Source: Holacanthus passer (Eukaryota > Chordata > Actinopteri > Pomacanthidae). From it: a stretch of DNA of 64,000 nt. The stretch's first letter is position 1; each line of letters begins with the position of its first letter. Both the position numbers and the translations under genes were made by a program. Of the stretch, positions 1 to 12,400 are shown in pieces. The DNA is taken from NCBI GenBank assembly GCA_025331565.1, contig JAFREQ010000030.1, forward strand, positions 6,756,501-6,820,500, given 5' to 3'. The notes beneath the pieces were generated by a model. It made no database searches. It saw nothing but the letters and a program-made list of their open reading frames with translations, and was not told where the DNA came from.

Positions 1-67
1 CCATTCTCTGTCACCTATCTTTGTCATGCCTCGTATTATATTTTCACCTTTCCTTCCCCCTTCCTAG

Positions 68-3000
68 CGGGCTGGTACCCGGCGACGCTACCACGACGAT
101 GGCATCTCAGATGAGGAGATTGATGGAAGGAGGATGTTTGACCTGGAGGAGAAAGTCAGCAGTCATAGGTTCAACTCTGACCGGGTCGTTCGCCTGGAGG
201 GGAAAGGTAGGCCATACGGGCATGTGGTTCTCAGGTTAGAAAATTTAAGTGGAACAGGCACATTTTAACGTTGGAGACGAGAATTGAACATGAAGGGTTG
301 TCTAATGACAACAGGAGACATTAGGGCATCATGAATCTGGAAAAATGAAACAGCCAACAGTGAATGATGGGAAAACCAAAAATGAAATGATCACATTTTG
401 TTGTCTGTATTTTTTTGTGTTTCTTAGACTTTACATATGAGTTTATCCAGAGAGGTGGCCTGAGGGACCCAATCATTTTTGAGAAGCCCGATGGACTGGG
501 AATCAAGTAGGCATCCTCTTTATTTTTCTCTACCACCTCTGTTCTCATCTACATCACATCTACTTTACAACTTGAGTCTTACTTTATCAAGTATGTTGTT
601 AACTTGCTTTTTTTTTCTCCATTGGGAAAAAAAACACCCACAAGTTGATGTATGAACCAAAAAACAAGAAACTTGTCACCTCTTGTTCTGTAGGATGCCC
701 AATCCTGACTTCAGTGTCAATGACGTCAAGATGTTTGTTGGTAAGACATTAAGTTTTCTTCATTACTTAATTAGATATTACTACAAGTCTCAGGTTTAGT
801 ACTGGCAGCAGCTGTCTGTCTTGTCAAAATGTTCTTTGATAAGATCAGAGCAGAAAGACTATAACTAATCATTACATTTTAAAGAATAGAATGTTTGTTT
901 TTTTAATGAATAATTTAATCCAAAAAATATATAAAAAAGATATTCAAATAAGATAAGATAAACCTTTATTCGTCCCTCAGTGGGGAAATTTGCAATGCAC
1001 AGCAGCAAAGACAATAGGACAGTTAAATAATAAAAAATATAACAAATATAACAAGCAAAATATAACAAGCTAAAAAATATTTACAAATTTAACACATATA
1101 CACGAGATTATATGCAGATATACATGAGATATGCATTAGAATATGATTGGTTTGTTTTGTCTAATGGTCAATACATTCAAAGCTTGAAGTTCCAAATTTA
1201 CAATGATATCACATGTGATATGTCCATCTTCACATTCAAAAATCTGAAACTGGCTCATGTTTTATGTTTTTACTTGATAATCAATGTATCCTTGAGTTAT
1301 TTATCAAAAACGTCTTTGTTCAATTTACTGTCAATCAGCAAATCACTTCATTTGTTCTACTTGAAAGTAAGACAAGACCAAAGTAACAAACGGGTTTATT
1401 TGCAGTGGAAACTGACTTGTCCACTTTTTTAAGAGAGTTCAAACAGTAATTTGATGCTATGTCCTTTTTATTATACATGTACAATTTTGTTTGTTTATTT
1501 TTTACGTATTACATTATTCAAATTTATATATTGAAAACTATGACTTTGACTATGAACTGTATTCTATCAGCTGCTGTTTTGGCCAGATTTCTTTGACATG
1601 CTGTGCAATCCATTGCCAAAACAAACCCCCCTCAGGTAGCAGACGTATGATAGATGTGATGGACGTGAGCACTCAGAAGGGGACAGAGATGTCCATGGCC
1701 CAGTGGACACGTTACTACGAGACCCCTCCGTCTCAGAGAGAGAAGCTCTACAATGTCATCAGCCTGGAATTCAGCCACACCAAGCTAGAGAACCTGGTCA
1801 GGAGACCTACCACAGTATGTACACACACTTCATGAGGCCTCCCGTTTGTGTGTATTATACATTTATATACAAAAGCTTTTCAGCAGCTACAGTAAATCTG
1901 TCTGTGCCTCAAAATAGTAGTTTGAAATTAAATTAAACTTTTGTACTGAAAGTGTTACCTCCGAGCAAAAGTAAATGAACTTTCTCTTCTTTTTTCTCTT
2001 TCTTTCTCTGTCTTGTATTGCTGTGTAGGTAGATCTAATAGACTGGGTTGACAACATGTGGCCTCGTCACCTGAAAGAGAGACAGAGAGACTCGACCAAC
2101 TCCATTACTGACATGCAGTACCCCAAAGTACAAAAGTAAGTCCCCCATGTTGGCTTTTCTCTGGAGTCAAATCTATAGAAGATGTGGCTGGAGAATTTAC
2201 ATAATTCATTTTTTCATCTCGAAATAAAGCAATGCATGGATTTAATTGACTTGACATTTGAATGTAAACATTGTTGATGTTTGTGTCACTCTGCAGATAC
2301 TGTCTGATGAGTGTTGAGGGTTGCTACACAGACTTTCACATTGACTTTGGAGGAACATCAGTGTGGTACCACATACTGAGAGGAAGCAAGGTAGGTCCAG
2401 AGGGAGTTCATTGTTCATTCTGAACTAAACACATGAATGATGTTATGTATTACAGAACTTATAATAAACAAGTGACTAAAACATGTATAGTCCACAATAT
2501 GAGGGGGCATCTTAAATGATTTCTGTTTCACTCTGTAAAGGAAGTGACATGATGTTGGTGACAGGTGTGGAGAGTGGAGTGTGTGTTTGAATTGCAGTTG
2601 TGTGTTTTCAGGTGTTCTGGCTGATCCCTCCCACCCCTCAGAACCTGGAGCTGTATGAGAACTGGGTACTTTCGGGGAAACAGGGAGATGTTTTTCTTGG
2701 AGACCGAGCATCTGACTGCCAGAGGATTGAACTGAAGCAGGGCTGCACCTTCATCATACCCTCAGGTATACATTTAAGTCTCACTCACTTGCAGTACACT
2801 GAAGGATTTCCGTGATTCAGCTTCAGTTTCAAAAATACTCTTTTAATGTGTCTTATGCTCAGGTTGGATTCATGCTGTCTACACCCCTGTGGACTCTATG
2901 GTGTTTGGAGGTAACTTCCTGCACAGCTTCAACATCCCAATGCAACTTAACATCTGTAATATAGAAGACAGAACACGGGTAGGTGTAAACACACTCTCCT

Positions 3001-6000
3001 ATAAGCTGTAAATGACAGGAAGTGATGGATTTTGTCAAGGTTAAATGCTATTTTTCACCTTCACCGCAGGTTCCAGTAAAGTTTCGTTACCCCTTCTATT
3101 ACGAGATGTGCTGGTATGTGTTGGAGCGCTACGTCTTCAGCCTGACCAAGACCTCCTACCTCACACCAGAGTTTCAGAAACACTCACTGGGCATTGGTAT
3201 GAACACAAACTTGGGAGGTAGATTTATGGAGAAACGTCTTCATTATGGGTTTTTTGGTGTAATTTGGTTGTAAATAGAATGTGTACCTTATTCCTCCTGT
3301 CAGGTCTGAAGAAGCCACCTGGCTCAGACCCAGCCAGTGAGCAGGTGGAGGAGGAGGAGGAGGGTGGTGGCAGTGATGAAGACACTTCAGAGCAGCAGTC
3401 TGACAAGCCTGGAGTTAAAGTTCATCTGACGCCCCTTGAGCTGGAGGGAATGTGGAACCTGCTGGGTAAACTGGAGGCTCTGCCCTCTAACAAGAAATGT
3501 GTCCCAGCAGGAATACACAACGCCCCTGCACTCATTACACATATCAAGGTGTGTCTGTGTGTGAGTGCACACACACACTTGTCTACTTGTATTCTTGATG
3601 TTTATTGCTGTCCTGTTAACAGCATTTGTCCTTTCCACTGCTTCCTCTTCCACCACTCTTGTCCTGCAGGCACTACTGAAAGAACATGCCAATGACAATC
3701 CTAAACTGTCCTACACGGGAAAACCAATCATCAGGTGGCCAAAGAGAGTAAGCAGTCTTCATTTTGAGACCCACAGCATACTAGTAATGACCTGAATGAC
3801 TGAAAATCTTTATCTCTACAGAATAATGGTAATAAAAGTATTGCTAGTAAATGTTTATTAATGTTTGTATTGAATTCTCAAATGTTTGGTTTTTGACCAT
3901 AATAAGTAAAGAAATGAGTGTGCTCAGGATCCGTCTACACTGTATTATTAGCAAATTCCATATGTAAAAAATACATTTCACAACCAATATTGATGTGAAA
4001 ATGACCAGAACCAGTGTTCGTAACAAATATTGTATATTTCTTTTTTCCTCTTGTTACCTCTGCCATTGTTTCTTCTTTATTTTTTCGGCTCCTCTTCACC
4101 AGCCCTCATGGTACCAGCCTCCTCCACCACCACCACCGCCTCGTCCTAAATTGGCCTCCACTCCCATCATCCCACGACCACAGAAACCAGCCTCCTCCAT
4201 GTCTGTGCTGAGACGGCGCAGGGTCAGGTAACAAAGCGTGTTTCTTTGTGACACTGTTTCTCATATCAAATAAAGATGGGCTATTGTAGATGTTTGTAGA
4301 GTTTAGCTCAGAAAATACCCGGTGTTGGAGCTGTGACCCATTATATACCATTTTAAGTCCTTTATAATTCATGTAATTGTGTAGGTGTATGATTTATGTC
4401 TTCAGTGATCATCCATTTGCTGTTATATTTGAATAAAAATGCAATGTTTTCTTTCTCTGCAGGTGTAAACGCTGTGAAGCTTGTATGAGACCAGAGTGTG
4501 GAGAGTGCAACTTCTGCAGAGACATGAAGAAGTTCGGAGGGCCAGGGAAGCTTAAGCAGACCTGTGTTCTCCGGCAGTGTCTCTCGGTAAATAACTCCTA
4601 ACTAAATAACTCTATTCCTTTCTTTATTTTCATATGTTGTATGTGTTTGTTTGCTCAGTTTGTTTAACCCCCTCTGTCTCCTGCAGCCGGGCCTTCCTCT
4701 GTCTGCAGTGTGCGAGATCTGCAAGGAGCCAAATCAGGAGGAAACTGGAGACTCCTCCCTCACTCTGATGGAATGTTCCAACTGTGCACAGATAGTCCAT
4801 CCTGCCTGCCTCACGGTAATTCATTCACACACACAAACACACACACACACACACACACACTCACTCGTGCTGTGTCCGAAAATCCTCAATGTCCCCAGAG
4901 TCCCCATTTACTGTAAAGCCCACTATATTTACTGTCCATCATTTCATTTTAGTGTCTGAACTCTGAGTGTTACAGTTATGCTCTACACACACACACACAC
5001 ACACACCCACACACACAGTGGAACAAAACAAGTAGTGTTCTTGACATCCTGAGGGTTGTACTACGAAGCAAGGTAACTGGTTTATCGGGGTAGATCTTCA
5101 TTCATTAACACAGAGGAATGGCTCACAGATGGAGCCATGTGGAGGCTGGAACTGAATTATCCTCATGGTTTTCACATATTTAGATTATTTAGATTTAGAC
5201 TATTTTACATGTCCTTACATCTCAGTCATATTACAATTAAAAGAAGAGTCCGTAAGACAAATAGACACAAGAACACTGAATGTATGAATTGACTGTGTCT
5301 GCAGTCAACAAGTCTCCCTGACTCTGTTTCTTTACGTTTCTTTAAACTCTTCATATCCTGACATTATTAAAGTGCTTTCTTCCGGTGAAAAACACGGAGC
5401 ACGAGCTATGATACAGAAACTGTGTCTGTGCTGCTGACTACTCCTCTGGACTACAGAACCTGGAAGTTCCTGTTTCACTTTGGCTCTTTCTAACTAAGAC
5501 ACAATTGGGTTGTTACTCGATTTAACAGTGTTACTCACCAAAACACATTTGATAGACCCCAAGGATACACACATGCTAAATGCATTTCCTTTCTCATAGA
5601 ACATTTGCAAAGACAATTTTTAAAGTAAGTATTTTAAATCCAGCATTGTTTGCATCCATATTTATTAGCTAGCCATCTTCTTCTTTCCTGCTTTTGTTTG
5701 CTCATGGCTACATATCTTGGTGCATCAAAGCCATCTGTAGATCAGCGGAATAGTGTAGGAGTGTGTTACACATTCCAACATGGATGCATGCTTCATGTGC
5801 TTGCGATAAACAAAACTTGGACCCACTTGAAAAACAGCTCATTATCACCACTAGAGGTCAAACTCTTCACAGAGAACCCTTAATCTGTCTATTGTGAGTC
5901 TACTGGCTTTATGGAAGTACAATACTAAATTGCTGGAGTGTTGTTTTATACCAGTTATACATACTGTCACAATTTGGATATAAGTAGCAGGTATAGAGAG

Positions 6001-6441
6001 TGCAGAGATTTAGTCTTTTTTACTTTCTTTTTTATTTCCTCTCGACTCTTCTCCTTATATTTTATCTTTCCTTTTTCTAATAATATGTCTGCATCTGTCT
6101 CTGTAGGTTCAGGGCGAAGGACTGGTGAATAAAGACCTGCCCAGTTGTTGGGAGTGTCCAAAGTGTGTCCAAGGGATCACTGACCAAGAGGTACACAATG
6201 TGTTATTAACATACACACACACACACATTAGTTAATAAGAATTAATATAATTAATAATAAAAACCAGCAGTACTTGCCTAACCTTAACGCAAACCTTCGT
6301 CCTAAAATTTGCAAATTTCCCCACTGTGGGACGAATAAAGGTTTATCTTTAATGTTTTACGTTATTGGGACTTGAGTTTTGTCCCCAAAAGGAAGGTGAG
6401 TGACTGTAAACAGATTTATGTCCCCAACATGAGCAATGCAG

Positions 6442-6495
<54 letters not shown>

Positions 6496-9400
6496 TAGTT
6501 AATAAGAATTAATATAATTAATAATAAAAACCAGCAGTACTTAACTTAACCTTAACGCAAACCTTCGTCCTAAAATTTAATGTTTTACGTTATTGGGACT
6601 TGAGTTTTGTCCCCAAAAGGAAGGTGAGTGACTGTAAACAGATTTATGTCCCCAACATGAGCAATGCAGGCACACACACACACACATGCACGCACGCATG
6701 CACGCACGTTTACTTCACTTTTAGGGACATTGCATACACAGACTGAGATTAATTTACTGAATACTTACCCCATGCCTAACCTTTATCCTCACCTTAACCA
6801 TACCTACCCTTAACCACTGACCCAATAAACAGCCTTTTCCCAATTTGGGACATGGCTTTTGTTCCGAATTGGACAAGCCGTTCCCAATCATTTTTCTCCT
6901 CGAAAGGCCAAGTCAGAAACGTGCACACACATACACACACTCACACACTTCTGAGTCTCTTTCCAAACACTTGCGCCCTCTATCTTATTCTATAAACCCG
7001 GCGTTCACATACACTTGGTTGCAGTGTCAAAGCTAATGGGTCTTGTGTGTCTCCTGTCTGTTTCTTTTTCATTATTTTTATTATTTTTTTTTGTGTTTGT
7101 TTTTTGGTTGATTTATTTTCTGTTTTCTTTGAATTTAATTTGACTCCGTCAGTCATCAGGCAGCGATGAATCGTTGGCTGCCGGCCACCAACAGCACATC
7201 CGTCCCCATGGCCCCCTGGTCCTCAGGCTGGGCCCCGGGCCCTCTGCTACCATAGGGGGTGCTGTGGGCTCCCAGCAGGATGGGGAGGTGGTCCGCTGTG
7301 GTTTCTTCCCTCCTCCTCCTCCTCCTCTTCCTTGCTGCTCTTCCTCCTCCTCAGCGTCACTTCTATTGGTGGCGGCCCCTCTACCTTCTCAGCCAATCAG
7401 CTCGAGACTGGTGAGAGGTGCCGCCTATTCTGCGTACATCCACCCGTCTATCGCGTGTACCCCACCCCTTTTTTCCTTTCCATCTTTTTCAAGAGAACAG
7501 ACACGACTCTTGATGTAAATTTTGCTATTCCAATTATCTTATTAGTGACAGAGAATGATTATCTATTTAACAGTTGAGTTTTCATAGTTTATACAAGAGT
7601 AGTGCCTCTTCTCTCAGACTGTTAGCTGTTTTCATTTTGGAGCTGCCTTCACCTCCGGTTGATTTGTGTCCAATTTTCCCTTCTCCATACTTTCTAAATG
7701 ATTTTTCTCATCTTGTTGGACACTGTTAAACACAAGTCAAAACAATAAGCTGTTCATTGACAAAACCAGCCTTTTCTCCAGGTTTGGGTTGCACTCAGAC
7801 CTTTAAGAGTTGAGCTGCTAAAAAGAAAATAAAAGTAGTAATTTTGTGACTGTGGACACAGCATGCTGTAAAGCTTTGTGCAGTTTATTCACCTTTAAAT
7901 AAGTGGATTTCAGTTTCAGAATTTCCTTTTTAAAAAATGTATTATCAGTATTTATCAGTATGCTACTGGACACATGAGCCTCCCCATTCTTCTGTGTCAA
8001 AAAGGATGTGAGAGAAGCTGATGTTGTTCAGTGGCCCTCTTCACTCTGCTTTCAACTTGTATCATTGGATGAACTGCTTTTGTGGCCTTGTTTGTCCCTC
8101 CTGCTCACTGGTTTTCCCATCACAACATCCATTCCCTTAACTAGGAAAGGATGTTGTCAAGGTGTTCCTGTGTGCTCCTCCTCAAGAAGCTAATTATTTT
8201 CTTGGCCTGCTGAGAAAAAGGGTAGAACGATTTCTGGTCTTTGAATACAACTGTTGAGCCAGAGTCAGTCCTAAATATTAGAATATGGATATTAAAGGCT
8301 TTTCTCTGTCCCAAACGTTTGATAGTGACCTCATTGCTATTGCTTATTGTTGAATATTCTCTTCATTGTGCCATTGTAGGTCTGTCAAGCTGTACAACTT
8401 TTGAACTGACATTTAGAATGAAACACAGACAGTACCAATCCTTCCTCCTGTCCTCTGTCCTGCTCTCTTTGCTGCTGCTGATGTGATTCACTGCCTGCAG
8501 ATATTGCTTGTAGAGGGAGGAGGAGCTGGTTTGTAGGTTGGGGCTGTTGTCTCAGCCAGTAGTTAAGTTCACAAGTATTTGTATTTTGTAGGCTACATAC
8601 AGACAGTTTTCAGTTTAGCTTGTTCACAACAATTTGCTATTAGATGAACAAGTGCACTGTGGTTGTGTAGAACAACTACATCTGTGGACAAAACGGGTGG
8701 AAATATTGCTTTTCTAGTTTTTACTTGAGTTGTCATGAACTTCTTCACTTCAACTGTGTGTGTGTGTGTTGAACCCCACCCCATGACATGGTAGAGAACT
8801 CTCAGCATTCTCTTTTTTTTCTTTTTTTTTCTTTTTTCCTTAAGCCTAAGTATTTATTGGTAGGGGAAACCCAACCCAACCAAAAGTGTTTCACCATGGC
8901 TTTCAGTGGAGACTTGTATAGTCCTTCATGATTTGCCTTCAGAGGCTTTTCCACTCTTGAAGCAATAAAAATACTTGCAAAACACACTTCTACAGATTGC
9001 AGATTATATATTGATTGTGGGGTTGGAAATTATCAGAATTAGCTATTGAACATCAGCACACATAATGGCAGCTTCTGTCCATAAAATATTATCATCCTTC
9101 AAAAACGTATTAACGCAAAGCCAGCCAAGTGTCAGAAGAAGTACTGGCAGATTTCTTGTGATTTAGCTGTCAGTGTCTGAAGTCACTTCTGACATTTTTC
9201 CTCTTTCTTCAGCAGTCTAAAGGAGACAACGGTGAAGGCCTTCCGGTGGTGAGTATTTATAGTGGGGTCTCTGCTTTAAGATACTGAGTTTATTTCTGAA
9301 TACACTTTTAATTTATGGTGTCTAACAACTTCATTTTGTATCTGTTTTTCTCTATTCCTCTCTATTCCTGCCCCCTTCCTTCTTTCCCTGCATGTATAGA

Positions 9401-12400
9401 AGCGGAAAGCTTCCTCCCTGCTGGACGCTCGTATGGCAAAGATTTACCGACGACAGCGACACAGCCGCGATGGAGACGACTCTGCCAGTGATGATGATGA
9501 TGAAGGTATGTTTGTGTTAACCTGAAGCGCTTACTTTTCGCCTACTGCCCGCCAGTTATTTTGTTCCTGAGTACACAAACACAATAAAATACTGTTTTGC
9601 GAAAAAGAGATAGCTTTTGTTGTGATTGTGATGACTTTACTCTGACCTAATTGTCTGTCCCGTCCATCTCCTCAGCCTCTCAGAGAAGAAAGATGGTGCT
9701 CCATTCCCGAGGGGGGAGCCACTCTTCTAGGAGGGGGATTGCTGCCAACAGGAGAGGCCTGCTGAGAGGAGGCTCAACCCACAGAGGAAACAGAGGAGGG
9801 CTCATGACTCCTGGCTCCTCCTCCGTCCTCAAGCTAAAGCGAGGGATGGGCATGAGGGATGGTGCACGGAGGGGACGAGGGGTGAGGCTGCGGGGAGGCT
9901 CCAGGATGCAGCGAAGAGGAGATGATTCTGAGGAGTCAGACGATGACGACGATGATGAAGAGGAGGACGAAGAGGAAGAGGACAGTGAAGATGGAGGCAA
10001 AGAACAACGACATCAGCGACGTAGGAGGAGGCGCCGGACTGATGATGAAGATGAAGACGAGGACAGTGAGGGGCAGGAGTTTGACCCTGAAGAGGAGGAG
10101 ATGGACACACTGGAAGATGAAGAGGAGGAGGAGGAGGATGTCGAGGAGGAAGGACGCTGGGATTCAGACCCAGAACCCCCAGTCCTCCTGGTGTCTGATC
10201 TGAATGATGACCTGATGAGTGGCTCCTATCTGACTGTCACTCTACAGCGCCCCCACAAGGCCAAGAGACAATCTGGTACGACTTAAAATCCCACCAGTTA
10301 CAGTGCAATCAATTTGAATTTGGTCAAACAAAGGCATTTAAGGTATATGGTAAGGCCTTCATTACTGAACATTAAAGAAAAATTTCATAAGTTAAACTGT
10401 AACGGACTTGTTGTCCCTGCTCAGGCTCCATAGTTCCAAAGCTAGAAGCAGCCATGGGTCCGAGGACAGCTGCAGTGGGTGCTGGTGGTCAGCAGGGCTT
10501 CATCCAGAGAAAGACAGCTCTGTCCAAACCTTCACGACTCAAGAGCGCTGACACCACAGCTGACAACATAACCCCACGAGGACCGGGCAGGTAGCGCTAA
10601 ACACATGATCAAATTCAGTTCAGTACATTACTACTGCTACTGCTACTCATGATACAAAATGTTCTCATTTAAAATTAAGCCTAGTGAGGGTGGCAACACC
10701 ATGGATTATTTATACAAAGTCCGACTAACTCACATATGTACTTTGAGACCAAATCAGACAACAGCCCAGTCACAACAGGAGGTGGGAGGATTACATTATC
10801 TGAGTAATGTTAATTGTTACTCCTGCTATGTAACATGAAAACCATTATCTCTTAAAAGTAGTAGTAATATTATTTGGGGATGTATCACTACACAGAAATG
10901 GCGGGTTCAGTATGTCCAGTGTTTGTGACCACGGTTGACATGTTTTCAATACATAGGAGAGCCAAAAAATGCACAAATATCACTGGCTGATCCTATTGCA
11001 GATGTATCTTGTATACAGTGTTTCATATGTGTAAATAGACATACTGATATTGTCAAAGCACAGGGAGTACTGGTAAAATGATTTTAGCTCGAGGCCAGGG
11101 TTGTCTAATCTTGAAGACTGTGATCAAGCCATAGCCCTAACAAGCTAATTTAGGTCTGTGACTTTGATAAAAGTTATCCAAGAGCTTAAATCTCCTGCGG
11201 TACCTAAACTTTTGTGCAGTGCTCATTTCTTTTTTTTCACTCTAAAATTGTGCAAAACAATTGTAATACTCTAATCTTAAGATGTTGAAAATAATGATTC
11301 ATCTTTAACTTTATGCCTTTTGGGGAGTTCATCTTTCACTCACTATACTATTGACAGTAACAGAACCTTTGACTCATTAACCCAAATACCTTCGGATATT
11401 TTTGATCTTGTAGGCCTCGTCTGCGGGGTAACCATGGCGACAAAGGCACTAGAGATCACTCTGCGTCTACTTCAGAGGAGGAGGAATCTGCTGCTCATCC
11501 GCCACCCTCCTCCTCCCTGTCTCCTCCATCCCTGCTGTCTTTGCCGTCCTTTAAGGACGTGGGCAATGAGAGAGGAGGAGAGAAGGAGGTTTGGGTGTCT
11601 GTGTTCAGATACTTGACTAGAGCTGAGCTGCTGGCCTGCATGACCGTCTGTAAGGCCTGGTACAAATGGTATGTCACACGCTCTTATTCTGCAAACAAAG
11701 TCTTTTAGTCAACCTTGTCTTTAGCTCAGTGGTTCTCAAACTGGGGAGCAGGCCCTCCGGGAGGGGGGGCAGAGCATCTGGATGACCAGGGGGAAAATAT
11801 AGAGCTCTGACGCAGCTTGTGAATAAACAAATCATATCTCACTGTCTTGTGCAGGAGCTGTGACAAGCGTCTGTGGAGCCATGTGGATGTGAGTCGGTGC
11901 AGCCCGCTCACTAACCAGGCCCTGGCAGGCATCATCAAACGCCAGCCCACCTCTCTGGACCTGTCCTGGACCCCCCTGGCCAAGAGACAACTTAACTGTC
12001 TGCTCACAAGGCTCCCAGGTGCAAACACACACTCACATGCACACGCTCACCGACCCCCCTGTCCTTCCATGTCTAATTACAATTCCTCTCTTTGTCTTAC
12101 TGTATGTGTCTTCAGGTCTGAGGGAGTTGAGGGTGACTGGTCTGTCCTGGTCCTGTCTGTCAGCACTGGTCTCTCCCACTCTGCCCTACCTGCGGCTGCT
12201 GGATCTGCGCTGGTGCGAAGGCATTAAAGATGCCCAGATTAAAGAGATCATCACCCCGCCTGGTCAGTAGCAGCAAAACTGTGCTCGTTCAAAGCTCAGC
12301 TATTGTATGCTTGAGGCTCTATTTTGGTGACGGCGAAGTGGTGTTTTCCTGGGCTCCACAAAGGGTTTTTCCTTGCCTGCAATGGTTCACTGTCTTAGTG

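Noticed and set aside
6442..6494. CRISPR-like regular repeat
   Set aside because: It is a plain (CA)n microsatellite between two duplicated intron segments; there are no spacers.
9680..10000. Minus-strand frame rich in serine and proline
   Set aside because: It is the antisense of the RG/acidic exon of kdm2a; the poly-Ser is just the complement of the GAA/GAT-rich acidic tract.
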